Assembly: GCF_023159225.1 (NCBI RefSeq)
Contig: NC_063161.1
Coordinates: 811,001-875,000 of the forward strand
DNA from: Perognathus longimembris pacificus
Lineage: Eukaryota; Chordata; Mammalia; Rodentia; Heteromyidae
Direction: 5' to 3'
DNA length: 64,000 bases
Shown here: positions 1 through 9,905 of the stretch, piece after piece
Layout of the letters: each line of letters begins with the position of its first letter
Numbering within the stretch: the first letter of the stretch is position 1
Made by a program: the position numbers and the translations under genes
Notes under the pieces: generated by a model
The model's input: only the letters and a program-made list of their open reading frames with translations
What the model was told of the DNA's origin: nothing
Databases searched by the model: none

Positions 1-422
1 GTTCAGAGGGCAGCAGGCTTCGGAGCTCCGTCCCGCGGTCCTTGGGGACTCCACACTGTGCCAGGCCCGCTGCCCTCTGGCTTTTCCTTTGTCGACCTCC
101 AGGGCATCTTCCAACCTCTCAGTCCACCTCTGAGCCCAGGTTTTGCCCCCCTCCTGGGAGTGCACGCCTGTGCACAAAGCTCTTGACGGTGATGGTGCAG
201 CCAGCGGCCTCGGGTCTCCATGAGGGAGCTGGTGTGCGCAGGGGTGCTTCTCAGGTTCACTTTGCTCTTCACCTCCTGTTTGGGCATGTGCAGGATTAGG
301 AGGACAGCTCCTAGGACTTCTGCCTCCTCTTCCCTTGCCGTCTCTAGAATAATTCTGAGACCTGGGACCCAGGTTCTCACGTGCCATGGCCAATGGTGGG
401 TGCCTCTCACCTTTGGTTTCAG
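1..422 (+). other. ALG12 upstream intron or 5' region
   Basis: No coding exon is recognisable here. It ends in a pyrimidine-rich acceptor at 421-422, so it is probably the first intron of ALG12, with the 5' UTR exon and promoter left of the window. In human the neighbour beyond ALG12 is CRELD2, which is not seen. Confidence 0.5.
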
Positions 423-612
423 GAAGGAGCTGAGGTTTAAAGCCCCCATGGCCAGCACGAGGTCATCGGGTGGACGGCCACTGCTGCTGCTAGGGCTGCT
501 GGTCACAGTGGCCTCTGTCCACCTGGTCACCTGTCCATACACCAAAGTGGAGGAGAGCTTCAACCTGCAGGCCATCCATGACCTGCTCTACCACCGACTG
601 GATGTGGACAAG
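423..612 (+). CDS. ALG12: ALG12 first coding exon (coding from 448)
   Basis: The acceptor TTTCAG ends at 422 and the donor GTAAGG starts at 613. Bases 423-447 are 5' UTR and the ATG is at 448. Fifty-five codons encode the N-terminal anchor and the conserved VEESF luminal motif. Ends in phase 0. Confidence 0.93.
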
Positions 613-3600
613 GTAAGGGTCCGGTGCCTCTGGGTGGAAAGCTCGGCTCGGACCCAGGCTTCTGCACTGACCGCCCGTTCTACTTTCAGTACGACCACCA
701 CGAGTTCCCTGGAGTTGTCCCCAGGACGTTCCTTGGGCCCCTGGTGATCGCCGCCATCTCCAGCCCCGTGGTCTATGTGTTTTCGCTGTTGGAGCTGTCC
801 AAGTTCTATTCTCAGCTCATCGGTAAGGGGCCTCCGGATGGGACAGCCTCACAGGCGCGTCCTCTTGTTGGGAAGGCCCAGCTCACATTCCCCCCTGCCC
901 TTGGTTCCTTCCGCCTCGCACTCCGCGCCCCTGCACTCCACCGATGTCAGGGCGACGGAACCTTCTAGCAGGGATAGTGGGGAGCAGGTACTACCAAGCC
1001 CAGGGTTCCGCATCAGCCCTTTCTCCTGTAGCAGCACCCGGAGCAGGCAGTGTGGCAAACAACTCTTACGTCTCCAAGACCGCTGTGTTGGCCGGAGCAC
1101 AGATCCTCCTGGGCCTCTCTGCACCAGCCTGAGTGCTGCTTGCCATTTTACAGTTGGCCCCTGGCACCTCTGCCTAGCCCTGCTTGGTAACTCCACATGT
1201 GCATGAGATGTGTAACGTTGAGATCAGGACAGTCGTCCTCCCATCTTAGACAGGTAGCATTTCCAGGCTTTGAAAACCTTGTCATTTGGCTTTTACTTAT
1301 TTTATTTTTATTTATTTATTTAGACAGAGTCTTGCTGTGTAGTCCTGTCTGGCCTAGAGCTTGAGCTCCACCGGCCTCAGCCCCCCAGGTACTAAGATTA
1401 TAGGCATGTGCTACCGTGCCTGGATCTTCTGGTTATTTTTGCATTGTAAATTGTTGACTCAGCCGTGCGGTAGACCACCAGACCCATACTTTAAATCTAC
1501 ACTAAACAAAAAAACCAGCTGAGGACACTCTATGCGTGTTGTTCCACAGCTTGACTTTTTAGTCAACAGTTGATATTTTTACATTTCAGTAAATTCTTAC
1601 TGTGTCTAATGCAGATCTTATTCCAGTTTCTCTGCATTCCTGCAGCCAGGTTATCCAGCCTGCATGAGAGCTTTTTAGAATGTGCACCTTGGCCAGACAC
1701 CAGTGGCTCATGCGTGTAATCCCAGCTACTCGAGGCTGAGATCTGAGGATCACTGTTCAAAGCCAGCTCGGCAGGGAAGTCTGTGGGGCTCTGATCTTCA
1801 ATTAATCCCCAGAAAACCAGAAGTGGTGCTGTGGCTCAAAGTGGAAGAGCGCTAGCCTTGAGCAAAAAGCCCAGGCCCGAATAAAAAGTGCAGTTTGGCT
1901 AGGCAAGGCAGCCCAGTCCATGCCTGTAACCCTAGCATTCCACAGGCAGAGATCAGGAGGGTCACGGTTCAAGGCCAAGCAGGGCAAAAAACTTTGAGAG
2001 ATTCCAGCCAGTTAAAAGCAAGATGCTGCTGAGAATGCAGCCTAGTGGTAGAGTGCTCGCCTAGCAGGCAGGAAGCCCTGGGTTCAATTCCTCAGCACCA
2101 CATAAACAGAAAAAGCCGGAAGTGGCGCTGTGGCTCAAGTGGCAGAGTGCTAGCCTTGAGCAAAAAGAAGCCAGGGACAGCGCTCAGGCCCCGAGTCAAA
2201 GGCCCAGAACTGGCCAAAAAAAAAAGCTAGACGCTGTCATCCCAACTATGGGAGAAGTGTAAGTGGGATCTCAGTGCAGCCCAGTGCGGGCCTTAGTGAA
2301 AGACCCTATTGGGATAACAAAATAAAGGCGGGCTGGGGGCAGAGCTCAAGTGGTAGAGCACCTGCCTGAGTGCGAAGCTCTGAGCTCACACTCCAGAACT
2401 GTCACATACACAGAAGCACAATTTGGCTTCTTGGGGGCAGAGTAAGGCAGCAAGCTGTGCCCCTGTGCAGCACGGGAGCTCGCGTAGGAGGGGCTGGGGC
2501 CTGGCTGGGGAGGGGCCGGGCGGGTGGCAGCCTCTGCATAGGGCCTGTCCCTTCTGCCTTCACCTAAGACAGCCCGAAGGCCTAGTGCTCTGGCACCTGC
2601 CGGAGGCCATGCGCACTCTCCTGGGGGTGGCGGCAGTGTTGCTCTGAGACAGGCTGTGTCCTCGCCGTCCTTGTTGGGCAGTGGGGCCCGGGGTGCAGGT
2701 GGGGGGTGAGGGCAGTGGGGGTGGGGCCCAGGGTGCAGGTGGGGGGTGAGGGCAGTGGGGGTGGGGCCCGGGGTGCAGGTGGGGGGTGAGGGCAGTGGGG
2801 GTGGGGCCCGGGGTGCAGGTGGGGGGTGAGGGCAGTGGGGGTGGGGCCCGGGGTGCAGGTGGGGGGTGAGGGCAGTGGGGGTGGGGCCCGGGGTGCAGGT
2901 GGGGGGTGAGGGCAGTGGGGGTGGGGCCCGGGGTGCAGGTGGCGGGTGAGGGCAGTGGGGGCGGGGTCTGGGGTGCGGGTGGGGGGTGAGGGCAGTGGGG
3001 GCGGGGTCTGGGGTGCGGGTGGGGGGTGAGGGCAGGGGTGCGGGTGGGGGGTGAGGGCAGTGGGGGCGGGGCCCGGGGTGCGGTTGGGGGTGAGGGCAGT
3101 GGGGGCCCAGGGTGTCACAGCAGCCAGCAGGGAATCCAGCAGCCAGGCTTGCGCGCCCCGAGGAGGTGCCCGCAGTGCGAGTCCAGCCACCGGGAGCAGG
3201 GGGTCCGGGGTCATCACAGGGTCAGCCTCGTGCCGAGGCTGCGTCTCCAGCTCCTACACGGGCTGTGCGGGCCCCACCTTCGGGGCTGCTCTGGTGTTGG
3301 TCTGAAACGCGTCCACTCTGCAGGTAGGCGCCCTGCCCCCCACGGTGGCCTCCATAGACCACCGGCAGGACAGTCCTCATCGGACCCCCAGTCTCCCAGG
3401 CCAGTGTCCCTCCACATTCTGACCCCGGTCCACTGCTGGCACTGCCCCTCAGGCCCTGGCCCTGTGGCAGGGCTCCTGGTCAGAGCCTCTCCAGCGCCAC
3501 GAGCCCTGGAGCCAGCGGGAAAGCCAGGGCTGGATGGTGGGCACCTCGCACAAACCCAGGCCCAGGCCGCTCCTGCCGGGCACCCGGGAAGCTGGCCCTC

Positions 3601-6600
3601 CCACCTCCGTCTGTAGAGGGGCAGAGCGCACCGCGGGTCCTGCACACGGCCGCCGTTGCTTTTTAGTGAGAGGAGTCCTGGGGCTCGGCGTGATCTTCGG
3701 GCTGTGGACATTACAGAAGGAAGTGAGGAGACAGTTTGGGGCCACCGCAGCTACCATGTTCTGCTGGCTGACAGCCACGCAGTTCCACCTGATGTTTTAC
3801 TGCACGCGGACGCTGCCCAACGTGCTGGCCCTGGCCGTGGGTACGTAGCCGGCCGTGCCGGGTCCCCCGCGGGTCCCCGCCGGGCTCCTCGGAGGCACCG
3901 CGAGTGCTGCCTGCCATGGGAACCGGGTCCCGCCCCTCCGTGCGGTGCTGGGTCCTGTGTGGCGGTGACGATGGGCGCCCGTGTCTTGCAGTGCTGCCGG
4001 CTCTGGCCGCCTGGCTGCGGCACCGGTGGGCCCGCTTCATCTGGCTCTCGGCCGTCGCCATTGTCGTCTTCAGGGCCGAGCTCTGCCTGCTGCTGGGCCT
4101 CATGCTTCTGCTGGCGCTGTACCACCGCAGGATCTCGGTGACCAGGCTCCTACAGCACGCTGTGCCCGCCGGGCTCCTCTGTCTAGGCAAGCCAGCCGGG
4201 GGGGGGGGGGGGGGTGCTTCCAAGTGGGTCCTTGTGCTTGACAAAGATGAAGGGAAAGTGGGATTAAAAAGCATCAAGCGGAATCACCTTCAGTTTTGGC
4301 ACAGAATTAAAATGTCCGTTGAGGAAGTGGAGCTGTGGTTCCAGTAGTAGAGTGTAGTAGAGTGCTCCTAAGCACAAAAGCCAGCTGAGAGCACGAGCCC
4401 CGAGTCTAAGCTCTAGTACGAGCACGTGTGCGTGCATGCACACCCAGCGTCAGCTCTGAGGTGAGGTGTAGTAATTCAGTAGTTCATGCCTGTAATCCCA
4501 GCTTCTTGGGAGGGGAGATTCGCAGGATCCAGGTTAGAGACCATTGTGGGCAAACGTTAGCAAGACTGTATTTCAACAAAGAAGCCAGGTGGGGTGGTAC
4601 ATACTTATGGTGCCACTATGCTGGAAATGTGGGTAGAAAGACCTGCAGTCCAAGTCTTCCACAAGCAACAAAAGCGAAGACTGTCTGAAAAAATGACGAG
4701 GCCAGGTGTTGGTGGCTCACGCCTGTAATCCTAGCTACTTAGGAGGCTGAGATCTGAGGATCATGGTTCAAAACCAGCCCTAGGCAGGGAAGTCTATGAG
4801 ACTCTTGTCTCCATTTCACCACCAGAAAAGCAGAAGTGGCACTATGGCTCAGCGTGGTAGAGTGCCATGCTTGAGCAAAAGAGCTCAGGGACAGTGCCAG
4901 ACCCCAAGTTCACAGCCTACAAAAAAGAGAAAAAGATTGGAAACCTAAAGGGGCTGGGGGCGTGTTCAGACAGTAGAGCATCTGCTTAGCAAGTGAGAAG
5001 TCAGCTCGAGGGTCCCCACGCCATTCCCTGGAGGCTGCTGCCCGGCCCTCATCTGCCGGGCTTTCCGTGGCCAGCTCGGCGGGCAGGGGAGGCAGGCAGC
5101 GCGTGCCCTCGCGGCTCCTCCCCAGGGGCATCTGCTCGCTACCCAGGAGCTTTGCTGTGTCTTTCAGGACTGACGGTGGCCGTGGACTCCTATTTCTGGC
5201 GACACCTCGTGTGGCCGGAGGGAGAGGTGCTTTGGTACAACACTGTCCTGAACAAAAGTTCCAACTGGGGCGTATCCGCTGTGGCTGTGGGAGGCGGGGT
5301 CGCCCGGGTGGGCCTCTCTCGGCCGCGGGCCGCCGCCCTCTGCTCCCGCTGTAGCGTCCTCTCCCGTGGACGCCCGCCTTCAGTCCTTCCCGTCCCTGCC
5401 TCTCAGGCACACTCCCTGTGGAGGCTTGGACGCAGGCGGACGGAAGGGACGGCGTAGTCACGGCTCCCTGCTGCCTGTGGTGCTGCGACTGTGTTCGTAT
5501 GGGGAAGATGAAGGGGCCCCTCGCGTGTCGTCCCCACGTACCCCGGGGTGGTTGCCGCTTCGGCCCTGTCCCCTCCCTCGCCACGCCCCCACATCCGTGC
5601 CCTGGGCGGAGCCTCCTTAACCTCCCACCCAAAGACCTCCCCGCTCTTGTGGTACTTCTACTCGGCCCTGCCCCGTGGCCTGGGCTGCAGTCTTGTCTTC
5701 GTCCCCCTGGGCGCGGTGGACAGAAGGACTCACGCGCTGACCCTGCCTGCGCTGGGCTTCGTAGCTCTGTACTCTCTGCTTCCGCACAAGGAGCTGCGCT
5801 TCATCATCTACACCTTCCCCGCCCTCAACGTGGCCGCCGCCAGAGGCTGCGCCTACCTGTGAGCGCTCCGTCCCCACCTGCTGCCCGCTCGCCTGCGTGT
5901 CGGGCGCTGGGGTCGAACCCAGGGCCTTGCGCTGCGCCTCCTCCGCGGGGCCGGTTCACGGGGAAGCGCCGAGCCCGTCCTCAGCGCGCCTGGTCTTACG
6001 GACCCAGCTCGCCTGCGTATCGGGCGCTGGGGCTGAACCCAGGGCCTTGCGCTGCGCCTCCTCCGCGGGGCCGGTTCACGGGGAAGCGCCGAGCCCGTCC
6101 TCAGCGCGCCTGGTCTTACGGAGCCAGCTCGCCTGCGTATCGGGCGCTGGGGCTGAACCCAGGGCCTTGCGCTGCGCCTCCTCCGCGGGGCCGGTTCACA
6201 GGGAAGCGCCGAGCCCGTCCTCAGCGCGCCTGGTCTTACGGAGCCAGCCAGGTGTTGGAGAGGAAAGCTCGGGCGGGGCAGGCGTGCAGCCGCTGGCCCC
6301 GAGATTGGCAGGATGCGCTAAGCCAGGCCGAGAGAGGGACCAGGGAGCCACGTTGGGTTGTCCTCGGCAGGCCCAGCGGCTCTGCCCCAGGGCGCCCATC
6401 TCTAGGGAAGGGAAGGGAAGGGAGGGGCCCGGCTGGTCAGCAAAGCGATGTCCCGGAAGCCTGGCTGCCGTCCTCCTTTGGGCTCTGTGATCCGCTCGCT
6501 TCACCCGACGTTGTTCTCCCACAGCAGCGGGCGGGGAGCCGGGCCTGGGGAGCCCCCTGGGGGCTGCAGGTGGGACTTGGCTGGGTTCTAGGTGGCGGAT

Positions 6601-7446
6601 CTTCCCCCCCACGCAGAGACCTGGTCAAGGGGCCGGCAGGCTTGGGCTCCGAGTGACCTGTGTCCTAGATACCCCAGGCGCTTGGGTCTTTCTGCTGCCA
6701 AGTGTCACCACGCTTTCCCCCTCAGGCTGAATAACTACAGAAAGTCCTGGCTGTACCGGCTGGGGGCCGTGCTGGCGCTGGGCCACCTCGCGGTGAATGC
6801 CGCCTGCGCGGCCACGTCCCTCTACGTGTCCCACTTCAACTACCCGGGTGGCACTGCAATGCGGCGTCTGCACGAGCTGGTGCCAGCCCGGACAGGTGAG
6901 TGCCCGGACAGGTGGCGGCCGGGGCCTGGGCGGGGCTGCGCGCTGACGGCCCCCGCCCTCCTAGATGTCCTCCTGCACATCGACGTGGCCGCTGCCCAGA
7001 CCGGCGTCTCACGGTTCCTCCAAGTCCACGGTGCCTGGAGGTGGGTGTATCGCCCTGGGCGCACGCGTGCTGTGGGGGTGCGTGTGTTGCTGCGGCCCGT
7101 GGGCGTCGTGGGTGCCCGTGGGTCGCTGCGGGTGGACCTGCCCCTGGGAGGACGCCCCCGGCCCCCGGCCGCGCGGCGTGGCTGGCTGGGCGGACACGCG
7201 CTCTTCCCTCCCAGGTACGACAAGCGGGAAGACGTGCCGCCGGGGGCGGCCGGCATGCTGGCCTACACGCACCTCCTCGTGGACGCGGCCCCTGGGCCCC
7301 TCGCGCTCTTCAGGGACACGCACCAGGTCCTCGCCAGCGTGGCCGGCCTCGCGGGCGTGAGCCTCAACCTCACCAAACTGCCTCCCTTGGACGTGCACCT
7401 GCAGACGAAGCTGCTGCTCCTGGAGAGGCTCCCCGGGCCGTCCTGA
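448..7446 (+). CDS. ALG12: ALG12, dolichyl-P-Man:Man7GlcNAc2-PP-dolichol alpha-1,6-mannosyltransferase (9 coding exons)
   Basis: Spliced coding sequence from 448-612, 690-822, 3667-3840, 3992-4186, 5168-5271, 5635-5858, 6726-6895, 6965-7040 and 7215-7446. The pieces add to 1473 nt in one continuous frame, 490 residues plus TGA, close to the 488 I recall for human ALG12, and the protein is recognisably the same throughout. The family (GT22) is a multi-pass ER membrane enzyme that adds the eighth mannose to the lipid-linked N-glycan precursor, using dolichol-phosphate-mannose in the lumen. Visible hallmarks are a hydrophobic N-terminal segment (residues 11-28), the luminal-loop motif VEESF at 34-38, many later hydrophobic helices and the GT22 motif HKELRF at 308-313. 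The start was chosen because it aligns with the human N-terminus. A splice acceptor at 421-422 shows that a 5' non-coding exon lies upstream, probably outside the window. The gene looks intact. Intron 4 has a GC donor, and intron 5 a weak GTATCC donor. Confidence 0.96.
690..822 (+). CDS. ALG12: ALG12 second coding exon
   Basis: The acceptor TTTCAG ends at 689 and the donor GTAAGG starts at 823. The exon encodes residues from YDHHEF to SQLI plus the first base of a valine codon (phase 1). The preceding intron is only 77 nt. Confidence 0.95.
1318..1424 (-). mobile_element. B1 SINE (7SL-derived), minus orientation
   Basis: Read on the minus strand it runs from a GGCACGGTAGCACATGCC-type 5' end through GGCTGAGGCC to a run matching the B1 3' part (GACTCTGTCT), with a T/A-rich tail at 1295-1320. 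Confidence 0.7.
1692..2022 (+). mobile_element. B1-dID SINE followed by a second B1-like copy
   Basis: 1692-1885 has the B1 left part (TGTAATCCCAGCTACT, GAGGCTGAGATCTGAGG) and the shared right monomer (GTGGCTCAAAGTGGAAGAG). 1900-2022 is an older B1-like copy (CATGCCTGTAACCCTAGC). Confidence 0.75.
2028..2226 (+). mobile_element. IDL-Geo dimeric SINE
   Basis: The left ID/tRNA-Ala-like monomer has A-box GCCTAGTGGTAGAG and B-box GGTTCAATTCC. The right monomer runs AAGTGGCGCTGTGGCTCAAG to CCCAGAACTGGCC. An A-rich tail ends at 2226. Confidence 0.88.
2231..2400 (+). mobile_element. Degenerate B1/ID-type SINE
   Basis: Weak B1 features (GCTGTCATCCCAACTA) are followed by an ID-like part (GCTCAAGTGGTAGAGCACCT). 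It is old and diverged. Confidence 0.5.
2680..3110. repeat. 40-bp GC-rich VNTR in ALG12 intron 2
   Basis: About ten head-to-tail copies of a 40-nt unit built around GGTGAGGGCAGTGGGG. Copies between 2700 and 2940 are nearly identical; those after 2940 diverge (CAGGT to CGGGT) and one is shortened. The strand shown is strongly G-rich. Confidence 0.95.
3667..3840 (+). CDS. ALG12: ALG12 third coding exon
   Basis: The acceptor TTTTAG ends at 3666 and the donor GTACGT starts at 3841. It is 174 nt, phase 1 to phase 1, and encodes the segment from [11 protein letters not shown] to LPNVLALAV. Confidence 0.95.
3992..4186 (+). CDS. ALG12: ALG12 fourth coding exon, followed by a GC donor
   Basis: The acceptor CTTGCAG ends at 3991. 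The reading frame matches ALG12 up to LLCLG, where the only boundary that keeps homology and phase is TAG|GCAAGC, with GC at 4187-4188. That makes a GC-AG intron. The exon is 195 nt and encodes hydrophobic membrane segments. Confidence 0.9.
4198..4214 (+). repeat. 17-G homopolymer beside the GC donor of ALG12 intron 4
   Basis: Seventeen consecutive G, starting ten bases downstream of the GC dinucleotide of the donor at 4187-4188. G-runs near weak donors are known hnRNP H/F-type splicing enhancers; a role here is inference. Homopolymer length may also be a sequencing error. Confidence 0.8.
4330..4690 (+). mobile_element. SINE cluster in ALG12 intron 4 (right-monomer fragment plus B1 dimer)
   Basis: 4330-4420 is a decayed right monomer (GTGGAGCTGTGGTTCCAGTA). 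4470-4690 is two B1-like units head to tail (TGCCTGTAATCCCAGCTTCT, then CAGGTGGGGTGGTACATACT). Confidence 0.6.
4698..4930 (+). mobile_element. B1-dID SINE
   Basis: A B1 left part (GTGGCTCACGCCTGTAATCC) is joined to the shared right monomer (AAGTGGCACTATGGCTCAGC), with an A-rich tail. A short ID-like fragment follows at 4948-5003. Confidence 0.8.
5168..5271 (+). CDS. ALG12: ALG12 fifth coding exon
   Basis: The acceptor CTTTCAG ends at 5167. The exon encodes [10 protein letters not shown] to NKSSNWG. The donor required by homology is C|GTATCC at 5272, a weak match to the consensus. Phase 1 in, phase 0 out. Confidence 0.9.
5635..5858 (+). CDS. ALG12: ALG12 sixth coding exon (GT22 HKExRF motif)
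   Basis: The acceptor CCCAAAG ends at 5634 and the donor GTGAGC starts at 5859. It encodes residues from TSPLLWYF to GCAYL and carries HKELRF (308-313), the GT22 family signature. Phase 0 in, phase 2 out. Confidence 0.95.
5887..6247. repeat. 120-bp tandem triplication in ALG12 intron 6
   Basis: Three consecutive copies of a 120-nt GC-rich unit, starting near 5887, 6007 and 6127, with only a few differences. Each unit contains GGGGCTGAACCCAGGGCC, which resembles the reverse-strand B-box end of the local ID-type SINE. As 120 is a multiple of 3 the copies keep one reading frame open, which is not a gene. Confidence 0.93.
6726..6895 (+). CDS. ALG12: ALG12 seventh coding exon
   Basis: The acceptor CCCTCAG ends at 6725 and the donor GTGAGT starts at 6896. 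It encodes [10 protein letters not shown] to LVPART, including a hydrophobic helix and the conserved [10 protein letters not shown] stretch. Phase 2 in, phase 1 out. Confidence 0.95.
6965..7040 (+). CDS. ALG12: ALG12 eighth coding exon
   Basis: The acceptor CTCCTAG ends at 6964 and the donor GTGGGT starts at 7041. This 76-nt exon encodes [20 protein letters not shown] and flanking residues. The intron before it is only 69 nt. Confidence 0.95.
7215..7446 (+). CDS. ALG12: ALG12 last coding exon
   Basis: The acceptor TCCCAG ends at 7214. The frame encodes YDKREDV through [10 protein letters not shown] and stops at TGA 7444-7446, as in other mammals. The 3' UTR follows directly. Confidence 0.95.
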
Positions 7447-7850
7447 CGGGCGAGGCGGGCCCGCCGCTCCCGGCCTCCGGGGCCGCACACAGGCGCAGTT
7501 CTGGGGCGCCGCTGAGACGGCACCCACGGGGCAGGCTGGCCCCTGCCACAGCCACCCGGGGCGCCTGCCTGGGAGCGCAGGGGCGGGGGCCGGCGGGCAG
7601 CCCCGGGGCCCTCGGCAGGGCTGGTCCTGGCCTGCGGGTGGCCGGGTGGGCAGCAAGGAGCACGCAGGGCCAGGCCGGGACCCTCGGCGCCCTGGCGGCG
7701 CGGTTGTCCCGAGCCTGTGCTTCCTGCGGTGGCCTGGGGAGGCCCCACTCCGGCAGGCCCGCCCTCCCCCTCCCCCTCCCCTCCCCCCTCCCCCTCCCGC
7801 CCGGACATAAAGGATGGAATGTTCAATGTTTCATTTCCTAGCGCCCTGGG
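7447..7850 (+). other. ALG12: ALG12 3' UTR with a possible poly(A) signal
   Basis: Very GC-rich sequence follows the stop, then a C/T-rich run at 7763-7801. No AATAAA is present. CATAAA at 7806-7811, followed by a T/GT-rich stretch, is the best poly(A) signal candidate. The exact 3' end is not proven from sequence alone. Confidence 0.45.
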
Positions 7851-8590
7851 GCCGGTTGCCTCTGGAGGCGGCCTCTGCCTGGGGTCACACCGCGTGACAC
7901 CGGGCGGTGTGTGTGCCGAGGACACACCACACACACCACGCGTATAGGCCACGGATACACACACTGGCGGTTTGCGTACGTATGCACACGTGACTGTGCG
8001 AAGCACACGTGTGGGTGCACGCCCCACACTGGACACCTTCCTCTGAGCTGTGGAGAGCGGGTTGCTTACAGAGGGCCGTGGCCCGTGAGCACCTCGGGTG
8101 CCGTCCCCACACCAGGGCTAGCGGGCGGGCTGCCGCATCCCGACCCCAGCAGGTGCACGCTCCCTCCTCCGCCTGTGACTGTCAGGGCCATTTATCCATG
8201 TTTGTCTGCCTGCCTGTCTCACCCACGCTTGCATCCCTGTTACTGGTGCGCACGCGCGGACTGTGACTTGCGTCATCCTTAACGCCTGGTGTTCATGTTG
8301 TAGGAAACTTGCCTGTCAAATTACCCTGTCCGTGACATGGCCTCTTTAGTGCTTCCTGAGTTCTGGAACCGTGGTAGGTGTCCCCCGGGCTTCTGGGATC
8401 AGCCATGTCTGAGCAGCCTTGGCATTTTGGGGTGGGGCAGGGTGTTAGGCCAAGGGAAAGGCCTGTACTTGTTGCTCTCAGTGTGTGTTTTAGGCACCCT
8501 GTCGTCCCGGCTCCAAGGGGAAGCTGGAGTAGGCATCTCTTAAATGGACAGGTGCTGGGCGAAAGCAAGGCCCTCCCTCAAAAATAGGTG
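7850..8590. other. ALG12-ZBED4 tail-to-tail intergenic DNA
   Basis: Contains an imperfect CA-rich stretch (7917-8025) and otherwise unique-looking sequence. No exon, RNA gene or clear repeat was recognised. Confidence 0.5.
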
Positions 8591-8593
8591 AAA

Positions 8594-8690
8594 AGGGGTC
8601 TGGAAGTGTGGCTTACTCGTGATAGAATGCCTGTCTAGCCAGCGGGAGGTCAAGTTTCACACAGTACTACCAAGAAAAAATCAGTAAAAG
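8594..8690 (+). mobile_element. ID-like SINE fragment, diverged
   Basis: A tRNA-Ala-like order is visible (GTGATAGAATGCCTGTCTAG then GAGGTCAAGTTTCACAC), without a clean tail. Confidence 0.5.
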
Positions 8691-8699
8691 TTCCCCTCA

Positions 8700-9440
8700 A
8701 ATAACTTCCTGGAAAAATATTTGAGCCCAGCGGCTCACACCTGTGCCAGACAAATGGAGCTCAGAGAAACCTACCCACTAAATGCCACACAAAAACCTTG
8801 GGTCCCTATCTTGTGCCACCAGCCAGAGGTCAGATGTGCCCAAGATGTCCAGTGCAGGCTGGCCCAGCGCCCAGAAGCAGGGTGCCTGCAGAATCCGCCA
8901 TCGCCAGCGCACAGCGGGGCTGGGTGTTCGTTCCTCAGGGCTGCACCTCACCCGAGGCTGCTCCTGCGCCTCCCACCTCAGCGCCCATGCATGCCGCTCA
9001 TGCCGCTCATGCGCTGTTCACGACATGGCATCAGGTTGGCCCGATTCGCGATGGTCCCAGGAAAGGTCCTCCTGTTGTACCTGCAAGACCAAGATGGAAG
9101 CGACAGGCCCACCTCATAGAGCTGGTGGCATACAGGTGGTAGCGGGGCTCTGCACCAGGAGGGAGCCCCAGCTCCTGGCCATACCCCAGGCCCGTGCCTG
9201 TCACCTGTGCGTGAGGTGTGCAGGGTCCGCAGGGATGAGTTTGGCTGTACCGCACTTGCTCAACGGCTCCTGGGCTCTGCTGTCACTGAGCCCAGCACCA
9301 CCTCTGGCCCTCAGCGTCCTGTGTGGGGACACACAGATCTGACTTGAGAAAGGGCTCTGGTTTCCGCTGGCCTGGATGGACGGCAGGAGATGAGTATTCA
9401 TACGGTAGTTACTTGGGCTTCTCCCTTCCTCCTCCCACCT
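8700..9440. other. Intergenic DNA with no recognised feature
   Basis: GC-rich, unique-looking sequence. Open frames here are short and lack homology that I recognise. Confidence 0.4.
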
Positions 9441-9600
9441 TGCTTCCGCCTCCCTCCAGCTCTGAGACAGAGATTCTCTGTTCAGTTTGGGCAGGTCTGA
9501 AATCAGCTATGTAACCCAGGCTAGATCAGAACCCGCAATCCCGCCCCACCTTCCAAGGAGCTGTGATTTTAAGTGTGCACAACCACACTGCTGACCTGCG
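9440..9600 (-). mobile_element. Old B1-like SINE, minus orientation
   Basis: GAGACAGAGATTCTCTG followed by TATGTAACCCAGGCTAGA is a diverged antisense B1 3' part. Confidence 0.5.
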
Positions 9601-9905
9601 TTACAAAGGGAAATTTCTAAGTTCAGGGTCTCCACACTCAAACAGTTTTGCCTTTCAGAACTTCTTACAAGAAGCCTAAGAGAAACAGGATAGGCAACTG
9701 CTCGCCTGCCTGCCTAGGCCTCTCCTGAGCCAGGAGCACAGGCCAGACCGACTGCCCAGGAGGGACCAGTGACTTGCACGGTGGCTCCACACAGAGGCTG
9801 GCATCAGGAGCGAATGCAGACGCGCACACCGAGGCGCTGGCAAGGCAACTTCATCCGGGCACTCCCAACACCCCCAGTCATTACCATCATCAGAAACACT
9901 TCTGA

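Noticed and set aside
1..420. CRELD2 or an ALG12/CRELD2 bidirectional promoter
   Set aside because: No recognisable exon or CpG island start is visible at the left edge.
2582..3217. A 211-residue minus-strand proline/histidine-rich frame
   Set aside because: It is the translation of the 40-bp VNTR.
5418..6656. A 412-residue frame in ALG12
   Set aside because: Kept open by the 120-bp triplication (a multiple of 3) and it crosses the true ALG12 exon in the wrong frame.
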